DNA from: AP-15 sp035538335
GTDB lineage: Bacteria > Pseudomonadota > Alphaproteobacteria > ATCC43930 > CGMCC-115725
Length of the DNA stretch: 64,000 bases
Direction: 5' to 3'
Assembly: GCA_035538335.1 (NCBI GenBank)
Contig: DATLKN010000061.1
Coordinates: 1 to 64,000, forward strand
Shown one piece after another: positions 41,227 through 49,678 of this stretch. Every line of letters starts with the position of its first letter. Position 1 is the stretch's first letter. Made by a program: the position numbers and the translations under genes. The notes beneath the pieces are model-generated. The model saw nothing but the letters and a program-made list of their open reading frames with translations, ran no database searches and was not told where the DNA came from.

Positions 41227-43278
41227 CTATTCGCTGTCGGGGACGCCGCGCTCCAGCTCTTCGAGCCACACCGCCGCGCTCGCATCGGAAGGGGCGCGCC
41301 AGTCGCCGCGCGGCGAGAGCGAGCCGCCCGAAGAGATCTTCGGCCCGTTCGGCAAGGCCGACCGTTTGAACTGGCTCAATTCGAAGAAGCGGTAGAGGAA
41401 GACCCGCAGCCAGCGCTTGATCTCGCCGAGGCCGTAGGCGCGGCGCGCCATTTCGGGGATGTTGGCGGGCCACGCGCCGCGGCTCGCATCGGCCCAGGCG
41501 TTCCATGCGAGATAGGCGATCTTGGACGGCGCGAAGCCGAAGCGCGTCGCGTAATAGAGGTTGAAATCCTGCAGCGCATAGGGGCCGACGACGCTTTCGG
41601 TCGATTGGATGAGGCCATCCCCGCCGGGCGGCACCAGTTCCGGCGAGATCTCGGTCGCGAGGATGTCGTGCAGGATCCGGGCGGTCTCCGGTGCGACGTC
41701 GCCCGAGGCGGCGATAAAGCGAATGAGGTGCTGGATCAGCGTCTTCGCGACGGAAGCGTTGGGGTTGTAATGCGACATGTGATCGCCGACCCCGTAGGTG
41801 CACCAGCCGAGCCCCAGTTCCGACAAATCACCGGTGCCGACGACGAGCCCCTTGTTGTGGTTGGCGAGGCGGAAGAGATAGTCGGTCCTGAGGCCCGCCT
41901 GGACATTCTCGAAGGTCACGTCGTAGAGCGCCTCGCCCTTCGCCGAGGCGTGGCCGATATCCTCGAACAGGCGCCGCGCCGCCGGGCGGATGTCGATCTC
42001 GGCGCCGGTGACGCCCAATGCCTTCATCAGCCGCCAGGCGTTCTTTTTGGTGACGGCGCTCGTCGCGAAGCCGGGCAGCGTGTAGGCGAGCACGTTGCCG
42101 CGGGGCAGGCCCAGATGGTCCATCGCCCGCGCCGCGACGAGCAGGGCCTGCGTCGAATCGAGCCCGCCCGAGACGCCGATCACGAGCTTTTCGAGCCCCG
42201 TCGCACGCAGCCGCTGCGCGAGGCCCTGCACCTGGATGTTATAGGCCTCATAGCAATTCTCGCGCAGCATCGCCGGGTCGGACGGCACATAGGGGAAGCG
42301 CTCGACCGCGCGGGCGAGCGCGACCTCGCCCGCAGGCGCGGCGAAGTCGAACGCAATCGTGCGGAAGCGCTGGCTCTCGCCGCCGGCGAGCCGAGCGCAA
42401 TCGCCGAAGCTGTTGGTGCGCATGCGCTCCTGGCGGATGCGCCCCAAATCGATGTCGGCGACCGCCAGCTCCGCCTTTGCGGAAAAGCGCTCGGTCTCGG
42501 CCAGGCTCTCGCCCAATTCGAAGATGCCGGCCTGCCCGTCCCAGGCGAGATCCGTCGTCGACTCGCCCTCGCCGGCCGCCGAATAGGCGTAGGCGGCGAG
42601 GCACCGCGCCGATTGCGAGGCGCACAAGAGGCGCCGCGTCTGCGCCTTGCCGATCGTGATGTTGCTGGCCGAGAGGTTGAGCAGCAATTCGGCGCCGGCG
42701 AGCGCGCCCGCCGTGCTCGGCGGCTGCGGCACCCAGATGTCCTCGCAGATCTCGACATGAAAGGTGAAGGGCGTCGCGCCGAGCGCGGCGAAGAGCAGGT
42801 CGGCGCCGAAGGGCGCCTCCACCCCCGCCGCCCTGATGCCGGCGCCGGCAATGCCGGCACCCGAGGTGAAATGCCGGCGCTCGTAGAATTCGCGGTAGTT
42901 CGGCAGAAAGATCTTCGGCACGACGCCGAGCAGCGCGCCCTTGTGGATGACGAGGCCGCAATTGTAGAGCCGCCCCGCATGCCGCAATGGCGCGCCGACG
43001 ACCGCGACCGGGTCGAGCTTGCGGCTCGCCGCGAGAAGCCGGGCCACCTGGCGCTCGACCTCGTCGAGGAGCGCGTCCTGGAACAAGAGATCGTCGATCG
43101 CGTAGGCGGAAAGGCACAGCTCCGGAAAGAGCATCACGGCGACCGCCCGCTCGTGTCCGGCGGCGAACAGCGCGAGCACCTGGTCGGCGTTCCGCTGCGG
43201 CGCGGCGACCGCCGCCTTCGGCACACAGGCGGCGACGCGGATCAGCTGGTGCGAATAAGGGGAAAAAAACGAGGGCAT
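41227..43278 (-). CDS. nadE: Glutamine-dependent NAD(+) synthetase
   Basis: A 683-aa two-domain enzyme that makes NAD from deamido-NAD, ATP and glutamine in the cytoplasm. The N-terminal nitrilase-type glutaminase domain has its triad in FPELCLSAY (Glu), VPKIFLPNYREFYE (Lys) and VEICEDIWVP (Cys). The C-terminal synthetase has the ATP-binding SGGLDSTQ. GTGDLSELGLGWCTYG and the long C-terminal part match the long, bacterial/mycobacterial-type NadE. ATG 43278 matches the family start; the RBS is weak. It is divergent from eutB, with a palindromic repeat between them. Confidence 0.95.
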   Translation of the reverse strand: MPSFFSPYSHQLIRVAACVPKAAVAAPQRNADQVLALFAAGHERAVAVMLFPELCLSAYAIDDLLFQDALLDEVERQVARLLAASRKLDPVAVVGAPLRHAGRLYNCGLVIHKGALLGVVPKIFLPNYREFYERRHFTSGAGIAGAGIRAAGVEAPFGADLLFAALGATPFTFHVEICEDIWVPQPPSTAGALAGAELLLNLSASNITIGKAQTRRLLCASQSARCLAAYAYSAAGEGESTTDLAWDGQAGIFELGESLAETERFSAKAELAVADIDLGRIRQERMRTNSFGDCARLAGGESQRFRTIAFDFAAPAGEVALARAVERFPYVPSDPAMLRENCYEAYNIQVQGLAQRLRATGLEKLVIGVSGGLDSTQALLVAARAMDHLGLPRGNVLAYTLPGFATSAVTKKNAWRLMKALGVTGAEIDIRPAARRLFEDIGHASAKGEALYDVTFENVQAGLRTDYLFRLANHNKGLVVGTGDLSELGLGWCTYGVGDHMSHYNPNASVAKTLIQHLIRFIAASGDVAPETARILHDILATEISPELVPPGGDGLIQSTESVVGPYALQDFNLYYATRFGFAPSKIAYLAWNAWADASRGAWPANIPEMARRAYGLGEIKRWLRVFLYRFFELSQFKRSALPNGPKISSGGSLSPRGDWRAPSDASAAVWLEELERGVPDSE

Positions 43279-43367
43279 GTGCGGCTCGGCGCAGGCGTCG
43301 AAGGTCCACTCAATCTGGGCAGTCGGGGCCCCGAGGATAAGAGGCCGGATGTTCGGCGCTGCTGCGG

Positions 43368-43393
43368 GATTGCTTCGCTTCGCTCGCAATGAC
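43368..43393. repeat. Dispersed palindromic repeat, single arm (copy B)
   Basis: One arm of the dispersed repeat (gattgcttcg...ctcgcaatgac) lies between divergent nadE and eutB, 17 bp before the eutB start. Unlike the other copies it has no opposed partner nearby. Confidence 0.8.
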
Positions 43394-43410
43394 ACAACGA
43401 GCAGGCTGTC

Positions 43411-44808
43411 ATGAGCTACACGCACACCATCGGCGGCACGCGCTACCGGTTTCCCGATCTGAAGACGCTGCTCGCCCGCGCCAGCCCGAAACGCTCGGGC
43501 GACATGCTGGCCGGCCTGGCCGCCGCCGACATGACAGAGCGCGCCGCCGCGCAATGTGCGCTGGCCGAGCTGCCGCTCGCCCGGTTCGCGCAAGAGCCGC
43601 TGATCCCGTATGAGGAGGACGAGGTCACGCGCCTCATTCTCGACGGCCGGGACGAGACCGCGCTCGCGCCGGCCGCGCATCTGACGATCGGCGGCTTCCG
43701 CGACTGGCTGCTTTCCGACGCGGCCGATACGGCGGCGCTCTCCTCCCTCGCCCCCGGCCTGATGCCGGAAATGGCGGCCGCCGTCTCGAAGATCATGCGG
43801 CTGCAGGATCTCGTCGCAATCGCCGCCAAATGCCGCGTCGTCACCCGCTTCCGCAACACGATCGGGCTCGACGGCCGGCTCTCGACGCGGCTGCAGCCCA
43901 ACCATCCGACCGACGATCCGCGCGGCATCGCGGCTTCGATCCTCGACGGGCTGATGCTGCATTCGGGCGACGCCGTCATCGGCATCAACCCGGCGACCGA
44001 CAGCCTCGACGGCTATATCAAGCTGACGCGGCTGCTCGACCGGCTGCGGCTGCGGCTCGGCATGCCGGGGCAGGGCTGTGTCTTGGCGCATGTGACGACG
44101 GCGATCGCCGCCATCGAGCGCGGCGCGCCCGTCGATCTCGTCTTCCAGTCGATTGCCGGCAGCGAGGCGGCGAACCGCAATTTCGGCGTCGATCTTGGCC
44201 TCTTGCGCGAGGCGCGCGAGGCGGCATTGTCGCTGCGGCGCGGCGAGATCGGCCAAAACGTCATGTATTTCGAGACGGGGCAAGGCAGCGCGCTGTCGGC
44301 CGGCGCGCATCACGGCGTCGATCAGCAGACGATGGAGGCGCGCGCCTATGGCGTCGCGCGGGCCTTCGCGCCGCTGCTCGTCAACTCGGTCGTCGGCTTC
44401 ATCGGCCCCGAATACCTCTATGACGGCAAGGAGATCGCCCGCGCCGGGCTCGAAGACCATTTATGCGGCAAGCTGCTCGGCCTGCCGATGGGCTGCGATG
44501 TCTGCTACACGAACCACGCCGAGGCCGACCAGGACGACATGGACGCGCTCTTGACATTGCTCGGGGTTGCCGGCTGCACCTACATCATGGGCGTGCCGGG
44601 GGCCGACGACGTGATGCTCGGCTACCAGAGCACTTCGTTCCACGACGCGCTCTATCTGCGCCGCCTGCTCGGGCGCCGGCCGGCGCCGGAATTCGAGGCC
44701 TGGCTCGTGGCGAAGGGGCTCGCCGACGCCGCCGGCAACCCGACCCTGCCGGAGAAGCCCGGCGCCCTGCCGCGCCCACTCTTGCCGGCCCTCGACGCAA
44801 TCGCATGA
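43411..44808 (+). CDS. eutB: Ethanolamine ammonia-lyase large subunit
   Basis: The 465-aa catalytic subunit of the adenosylcobalamin-dependent lyase that splits ethanolamine into acetaldehyde and ammonia. Typical segments are FRNTIGLDGRLSTRLQPNHP, GDAVIGINPATDS, FETGQGSALSAGAHHG and MGCDVCYTNHAEADQDDMD. Length is normal. It overlaps eutC by 4 bp. There are no microcompartment shell genes, reactivase (eutA) or cobalamin genes in the neighbourhood, so this is a cytoplasmic, shell-free system. Confidence 0.96.
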   Translation: MSYTHTIGGTRYRFPDLKTLLARASPKRSGDMLAGLAAADMTERAAAQCALAELPLARFAQEPLIPYEEDEVTRLILDGRDETALAPAAHLTIGGFRDWLLSDAADTAALSSLAPGLMPEMAAAVSKIMRLQDLVAIAAKCRVVTRFRNTIGLDGRLSTRLQPNHPTDDPRGIAASILDGLMLHSGDAVIGINPATDSLDGYIKLTRLLDRLRLRLGMPGQGCVLAHVTTAIAAIERGAPVDLVFQSIAGSEAANRNFGVDLGLLREAREAALSLRRGEIGQNVMYFETGQGSALSAGAHHGVDQQTMEARAYGVARAFAPLLVNSVVGFIGPEYLYDGKEIARAGLEDHLCGKLLGLPMGCDVCYTNHAEADQDDMDALLTLLGVAGCTYIMGVPGADDVMLGYQSTSFHDALYLRRLLGRRPAPEFEAWLVAKGLADAAGNPTLPEKPGALPRPLLPALDAIA

Positions 44809-45578
44809 GGAGGAGCGCTTCCGCCTGGCCGGCGCTCAGGCGCGCGACGCCGGCCCGCATCGGCCTCGGCCGCAGCGGCGCCGGATTGCCGACCGCGGCT
44901 TATCTCGATTTCCAGCTCGCGCATGCGCTGGCGCGCGATGCGGTGCAGGCCGCGCTCGCGACGCAGGCGATCATGGCCGAGCTTGCCGCCGCCGGCCTCG
45001 CGGCGGTGGCGTTGCGCTCGCTGGCCGCCGACCGCGCCACCTACCTGCGCCGGCCCGATCTCGGCCGGCGGCTCGACGACGCCTCGCGCCATATCCTCGC
45101 CGACCGCCCGGCGGCGGACCCGGCGATCGCCTTCGTCGTCGCCGACGGGCTCTCGGCGAGCGCGGTCAACACGCAGGCTGTGCCGCTCTTGCGCGCGACG
45201 CTCGCGGCCTTGGGGCCGCTCGCGATCGCCCCCGTGTCGGTCGTCGAAGGCGGCCGGGTGGCGATCGGCGACGAGATCGGCGGCATCCTCGGCGCCGACC
45301 TCGCGGCCGTCTTGATCGGCGAGCGGCCGGGCCTCAGCGCGCCCCATTCGCTCGGCGTCTACCTCACCTGGCAGCCGGCCCCGGGGACGCTCGACGCGGC
45401 GCGCAACTGCATCTCGAACATCCGGCCCTCGGGACTGCCGGTCGCCGAAGCGGCGGAGACGCTCGCCCGGCTGATCGCCGGTGCGCGGCATCACCGCACG
45501 ACCGGTGTCGGGTTGTCGGGGCTCTTGTGCGCGGACGGCCGCATCCAGATTGCTTCGTCGCTTCGCTCCTCGCAATGA
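44805..45578 (+). CDS. eutC: Ethanolamine ammonia-lyase small subunit
   Basis: The 257-aa cobalamin-binding partner of EutB. Visible segments are ARIGLGRSGAGLPTAAYLDFQLAHA near the N-terminus split by an Ala-rich turn, VVADGLSASAVNTQA, and the C-terminal half with GVYLTWQP, NCISNIRPSGL and GVGLSG. The last ten residues (IQIASSLRSSQ) and the stop codon are encoded by one arm of the dispersed repeat (copy C), so the natural C-terminus was replaced by repeat insertion. The ATG overlaps the eutB stop as ATGA. Confidence 0.94.
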   Translation: MRRSASAWPALRRATPARIGLGRSGAGLPTAAYLDFQLAHALARDAVQAALATQAIMAELAAAGLAAVALRSLAADRATYLRRPDLGRRLDDASRHILADRPAADPAIAFVVADGLSASAVNTQAVPLLRATLAALGPLAIAPVSVVEGGRVAIGDEIGGILGADLAAVLIGERPGLSAPHSLGVYLTWQPAPGTLDAARNCISNIRPSGLPVAEAAETLARLIAGARHHRTTGVGLSGLLCADGRIQIASSLRSSQ

Positions 45579-45621
45579 CGTCGTTTTTTGGGGTGTCATT
45601 GCGAGCGAAGCGAAGCAATCT
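45548..45621. repeat. Dispersed palindromic repeat, inverted pair (copy C)
   Basis: Opposed arms at 45548-45579 and 45595-45621, about 27 bp each, separated by 15 bp that include tttttt. The left arm forms the 3' end of eutC. The long stem may terminate or stabilise the eutBC mRNA before the acyl-CoA synthetase gene. Confidence 0.85.
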
Positions 45622-45651
45622 GATGCATCGACGGACTGCGGACGGGTAAGA

Positions 45652-47262
45652 ATGCTGCGGCGCGGCCAGAGCTACGAGGAGGTGTATCGCGGTTTCCGCT
45701 GGGAATTGCCGGCGCGGTTCAACATCGGGACGGCGGTGTGCGATGCGCACGCGACCGGGGAGAACCGGCTCGCGCTCCTTTACGAAGCGCCCGACGGCAG
45801 CCTCGCCCGCTTCGGTTTCGACGAGCTGAAGCGGCTCAGCAACCGCTGCGCCAACATGCTCGAGGGGCTGGGCGTCAGGCGTGGCGACCGCGTCGGCGTG
45901 CTGTTGCCGCAGCGCCCGGAGACGGCGATCGCGCATATCGCGATCTACAAGCTGGGCGCGGTCGCGCTGCCGCTCTTCACCCAGTTCGGCCCGGACGCGC
46001 TCGAGCACCGCCTCGCCGACAGCGGCGCCAAGGCGCTCGTCACCGACGGCGAGAATCTGGCGAAACTGCCGGCGGGGCTCTCCGATCTCGAAACGATCCT
46101 CGTCGTCGAGGGCGATCCCGGCGGGCATCGGCTGTTCTGGCCGAGCCTGGAACGCGCCTCCGACGCCTTCACCCCCGCCGCGACGCAAATCGACGACCCG
46201 GCATTGATCATCTACACCTCCGGCACGACGGGCAAGCCGAAGGGCGCATTGCACGCGCAGCGCGTGCTGCTCGGGCATCTGCCGGGGGTCGAGCTGCCGC
46301 ACGATTTCTTTCCGCAGCCGGGCGATTTTTACTGGACGCCGGCCGACTGGGCGTGGATCGGCGGCCTCCTCGACGTGCTGCTGCCGAGCCTTTATTTCGG
46401 CGTGCCGGTCCTCGCCCATCGCGCCCAGAAATTCGACCCCGAGGAAGCCTTCGCACTGATGGCGCGGCACGGCGTCAGGAACGCCTTTCTGCCGCCGACG
46501 GCGCTGCGGATGATGCGGCAGGTGGCTTCTCCCCGCGAACGCTTCGGGCACCGGCTGCGCTCGGTCGCGAGCGGCGGCGAGTCGCTGGGCGAGGACATTC
46601 TCGGCTGGTGCCGCGAAGCGTTCGGTTGCGATGTCAACGAGTTCTACGGCCAGACCGAGGCCAATCTCTTGGTCGGCAATTGCGCCTCGCTCTTTCCGGT
46701 GCGCCCCGGCTCGATGGGCCGCGCGATCCCCGGCCACCGCGTCGCGGTGGTCTCGCCCGAGGGCGAAGCATGCCGGCCCGGCGAGACCGGCGTCATCGCC
46801 GTCGCCCGCCCCGACCCGGTGATGTTTCTCGGCTACTGGAACAATGCTGCGGCAACGGCGGCGAAATTCAAGGGCGACTGGTGCCTGACGGGCGATACCG
46901 GCATCGCCGACGAAGAGGGCTACATCTGGTACAAGGGCCGCGAGGACGATCTGATTTCGAGCGGCGGCTATCGCATCGGCCCGACCGACATCGAGGATTG
47001 CCTGTTGAAGCATGAGGCCGTGCTGATGGCGGCGGTCGTCGGCGTGCCCGACAAATTGCGCGGCGAGATCGTCCGGGCCTTCATCGTCGCGAAGCCCGGG
47101 GCCGCGACCGGCCCGGCGCTGGCCGAGGACATCCGCCGCTTTGTCGGCGAGCGCCTCGCGCACTACCAGCGGCCGCGCGACATCGTTTTCGTCGCGGCAT
47201 TGCCGCTGACCGCGACCGGCAAGATCCTGCGCCGCGAACTGCGCGCAGCCGAGGGAGGGTGA
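45652..47262 (+). CDS. AMP-forming acyl-CoA synthetase
   Basis: An ANL-superfamily adenylate-forming ligase of 536 aa. It has the P-loop IIYTSGTTGKPKGALH, the A5-type FYGQTEANLL, the hinge YKGREDDLISSGGYRIGP and the catalytic Lys in TATGKILRREL. This form (acetyl-CoA synthetase/medium-chain type) activates a short or medium carboxylic acid. Downstream by 1 bp is a keto-acid hydratase, so the pair may belong to a catabolic route. A link to acetate from ethanolamine breakdown is possible but unproven. The start at 45652 is 30 bp after repeat copy C, and its RBS is weak. Confidence 0.9.
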   Translation: MLRRGQSYEEVYRGFRWELPARFNIGTAVCDAHATGENRLALLYEAPDGSLARFGFDELKRLSNRCANMLEGLGVRRGDRVGVLLPQRPETAIAHIAIYKLGAVALPLFTQFGPDALEHRLADSGAKALVTDGENLAKLPAGLSDLETILVVEGDPGGHRLFWPSLERASDAFTPAATQIDDPALIIYTSGTTGKPKGALHAQRVLLGHLPGVELPHDFFPQPGDFYWTPADWAWIGGLLDVLLPSLYFGVPVLAHRAQKFDPEEAFALMARHGVRNAFLPPTALRMMRQVASPRERFGHRLRSVASGGESLGEDILGWCREAFGCDVNEFYGQTEANLLVGNCASLFPVRPGSMGRAIPGHRVAVVSPEGEACRPGETGVIAVARPDPVMFLGYWNNAAATAAKFKGDWCLTGDTGIADEEGYIWYKGREDDLISSGGYRIGPTDIEDCLLKHEAVLMAAVVGVPDKLRGEIVRAFIVAKPGAATGPALAEDIRRFVGERLAHYQRPRDIVFVAALPLTATGKILRRELRAAEGG

Positions 47263-47263
47263 G

Positions 47264-48049
47264 ATGCCGAACCTGACGACGCAGCAGAAGGCCGAGCGCA
47301 TCGTCGCCCTCTTCCGCGAGCGGCGGCAGACGGACGTGCTGCCGCGCGAACTCTATCCGGCGGATCTGGAGGACGCCTACGCGATCCGCACGCAATTCCA
47401 GGCGATCGAGGAAAAGGGCGGGCGCGGGCCGATCGCCGGCTGGAAGATCGCGATCACGACCAAGGTCATGCAGGAACTCTGCGGCATCGACGAGCCCTGC
47501 TATGGCGCGATCTTCGAGAGCGAGGTCTTTCGCCGGAGGGCCGAATTGCGCGCCGCGGACTATTGCAGGCTCGGCATCGAGACCGAGATCGCGGTGCGGC
47601 TCGGCGCCGATCTGCCCGAGGGCGGCAGCCGCGCGGCGGTCGGCGAGGCGGTCGAGAGCGCGATGGCGGCGATCGAGCTGATCGAGGATCTGCGCTACGA
47701 CTACAAGCGGATCGAGGCGCCGGCGATCGTCGCCGGCAATGCCTGGAACGCCGGCATCGTGCTCGGCGAACCGCAGCGCCATTGGCGCGCGCTCGACCTC
47801 GCGACCGTGCGCGGCAGCCTGCGCATCAACGGCCACGAGGTTGGCACCGGCCTCGGCGGCGACGTCATGGGGCATCCGCTCAACGCGCTCTCCTGGCTCG
47901 CCAACAAGCTCGCCGCCGCCGGCACGCCGCTGCGGGCCGGGATGGTGGTGATGACGGGCAGCATCGTCTCGACGCGCTTCCCCGTCGTCGGCGACGAGGT
48001 CGAGGTCGAGATTTCGGGGCTCGGCCGCGCCGGTCTCGCGCTCGCCTGA
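47264..48049 (+). CDS. 2-keto-4-pentenoate hydratase family protein
   Basis: A 261-aa member of the hydratase/4-oxalocrotonate decarboxylase family (MhpD-like). It adds water to 2-hydroxy-dienoates in the lower meta-cleavage pathway of aromatics. Visible are GPIAGWKIAITT, IETEIAVRLGADLP and ENVR-type acid/metal positions in AIELIEDLR and AGNAWNAGIVLGE, with LGGDVMGHPLNALSWLANKL near the end. A good RBS (gagggaggg) overlaps the end of the acyl-CoA synthetase gene. The full meta-cleavage pathway is not in the window. Confidence 0.88.
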   Translation: MPNLTTQQKAERIVALFRERRQTDVLPRELYPADLEDAYAIRTQFQAIEEKGGRGPIAGWKIAITTKVMQELCGIDEPCYGAIFESEVFRRRAELRAADYCRLGIETEIAVRLGADLPEGGSRAAVGEAVESAMAAIELIEDLRYDYKRIEAPAIVAGNAWNAGIVLGEPQRHWRALDLATVRGSLRINGHEVGTGLGGDVMGHPLNALSWLANKLAAAGTPLRAGMVVMTGSIVSTRFPVVGDEVEVEISGLGRAGLALA

Positions 48050-48119
48050 AGGGCTTGACAGCAGCGCCCGCCGCGGTTTCGGTAGCGCCCGTCGTTATCG
48101 GCAAGACCAGGGGAATGAA

Positions 48120-48758
48120 ATGGCGCACCCGATCGTCTACGGGCCGGCCGGCAGCACCTATGTATGGAGCGCGCGCCTCTCTCTCGCCGAAAAGGGCGTG
48201 GCGCACCAGCTCGTACCGGTGCCGTTCGGCGCCCATCGCGAGCCCGAGCACCTGGCCCGTCACCCCTTCGCCAAGGTGCCGGCCTTCGAGCATGACGGTT
48301 TCATGCTGTACGAGACGCAGGCGATCATGCGCTATGTTGACGAGCGCTTCGCCGGCGCGCCGTTGCAGCCCGAGGACGTCTTCGAATTCTCGCGCATGAA
48401 CCAGCTGATCGGCATCGTCGATGCCTATGCCTGGCCCGCGATCGCCGGCGGCGTGCTCTTCAACCGCATGCTGCGGCCGCGCCTGTTGGGCGAGCCCCCC
48501 GACGAGGCGGCGATCGCCGCGGCGCTGCCGCAGGCCCGGCTCTGCCTCGCCGAGATCGACCGGCTGATGGAAGACAACCCGTTTCTCGCCGGCGAGCACC
48601 TCTCGCTCGCCGATCTGATGGTGTTTCCGCTCTTCTATTATTTCGCCCGCGTGCCGGACGGCGAGGCGCCCTTCGCCGAGCATCCGAAATTGAAGGCCTG
48701 GCTCACCCGCATCGACGGCCGCCAGAGCGTCGCCGTGACCCGACCGGAGGGCGGCTGA
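48120..48758 (+). CDS. Glutathione S-transferase
   Basis: A cytosolic GST of 212 aa. The thioredoxin-like domain contains VYGPAGSTYVWSARLSLAEKG, FAKVPAFEHDG and the glutathione-binding ETQAIMRYVDE. The helical domain shows FLAGEHLSLADLMVFP, the N-capping/hydrophobic staple motif. The catalytic residue is probably a Ser or Tyr in the first segment. It stands 70 bp after the hydratase and may be co-transcribed. Confidence 0.92.
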   Translation: MAHPIVYGPAGSTYVWSARLSLAEKGVAHQLVPVPFGAHREPEHLARHPFAKVPAFEHDGFMLYETQAIMRYVDERFAGAPLQPEDVFEFSRMNQLIGIVDAYAWPAIAGGVLFNRMLRPRLLGEPPDEAAIAAALPQARLCLAEIDRLMEDNPFLAGEHLSLADLMVFPLFYYFARVPDGEAPFAEHPKLKAWLTRIDGRQSVAVTRPEGG

Positions 48759-48763
48759 TTATC

Positions 48764-48830
48764 GCCGTCGTCCCGGCGCGGCCGGGACCCACCCCTGCCG
48801 TGGATACCGGCCTGCGCCGGCATGACAATA
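48764..48830. repeat. Dispersed palindromic element of a second family
   Basis: Two adjacent hairpins, tcccggcgcggccggga (48771-48787) and ccggcctgcgccgg (48807-48820), with the linking cccacccctgccgtggata. This double-hairpin layout resembles the one at 61316-61394 and sits in the convergent gap between the GST and the alpha/beta hydrolase, where it may terminate transcription. Confidence 0.6.
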
Positions 48831-48880
48831 AAATTGTGGCTCCTCTCGCTATAACCGGCGACGGCCGAGTCGCCTGGACC

Positions 48881-49678
48881 CTATAGGAATCCGAGCACCG
48901 CCTCGCAGAAGGCGGGCGGGTTCTGCTCGAACATCGCGTGGGTCGCGCGGGGGATCGTCGCGACCTTCGCTCCCGGGATGTGCGCGGCGAGCGCCCGCAG
49001 GATGACCGGCAGCGAACCCTTCGTCAGCGCACCGCCGACCAGCAGCGTCGGAACCCGGATCGATTCCGCGTCGGCGCGGCTATAGGGCGCTCGCGCCTCG
49101 TTGATCTGGCCGAGCAGCGTGAAGGCGTTGTCGCGCAATTCCTGCTTCGCCGCCGCGGAGAGAAGCCGCCAGCCGCCCGGACCTTCGATCGAGTCGATAT
49201 TAGATTCGAGGCCGCCATCGATGTCGCCGGCGGCGACCTTCTCTGCTGCCGCCACAAAATTGGCGCGCAGCGGCGGCAGCGAACCCGGCGCGGCGAGGGT
49301 CTCGTCGAGGTCGCCGCCGGGCTCGACGAGAATGAGCTTGCGCAACAGGTCGGGGCGCTGCTGCGCGACCCGGAAGGCGATGTGCCCGCCGCGCGAATGG
49401 CCGAGGAGATCGACCGGCCCGAGGCCGAGCCCCTCGATGAAGGCGATCGTGTCGGCCACATGCCGGGCAATCGTGAAGTCGCCGCCCCTGCCGTCCCAAT
49501 GTTCGGGGAAGAAATGCCTGAGGCTCGGCGCGATGACGCGGCGGCGGCGCGACAGCGGCCCCAGCACGCCCGACCACACGCGGAAATCGCACAGCGTCCC
49601 GTGCACGAGGACGAGCGGGATGCCCTCGCCGACCTCGATATAGGCCATGTCGTAGCCGTCGATGCGAATGTGCTTCAT
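48881..49678 (-). CDS. Alpha/beta hydrolase
   Basis: A 265-aa alpha/beta-hydrolase. The oxyanion segment is LVLVHGTLCDFRVW, the nucleophile elbow GHSRGG, and the late His lies in PRATHAMFEQNP. It is the last gene of a three-gene operon and overlaps the CitE-like gene by 4 bp. In context it may act on a CoA ester or ester intermediate of the same pathway, but the substrate is unknown. Confidence 0.88.
   Translation of the reverse strand: MKHIRIDGYDMAYIEVGEGIPLVLVHGTLCDFRVWSGVLGPLSRRRRVIAPSLRHFFPEHWDGRGGDFTIARHVADTIAFIEGLGLGPVDLLGHSRGGHIAFRVAQQRPDLLRKLILVEPGGDLDETLAAPGSLPPLRANFVAAAEKVAAGDIDGGLESNIDSIEGPGGWRLLSAAAKQELRDNAFTLLGQINEARAPYSRADAESIRVPTLLVGGALTKGSLPVILRALAAHIPGAKVATIPRATHAMFEQNPPAFCEAVLGFL

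Noticed and set aside
41125..43392. A 755-codon frame opposite the NAD synthetase gene
   Set aside because: The opposite strand has complete nitrilase and synthetase motifs; this frame has only biased Arg/Asp/Ala composition.
43279..43410. Cobalamin riboswitch upstream of eutB
   Set aside because: The gap is about 130 bp and is largely filled by a palindromic repeat; no B12-box-like sequence was recognised.
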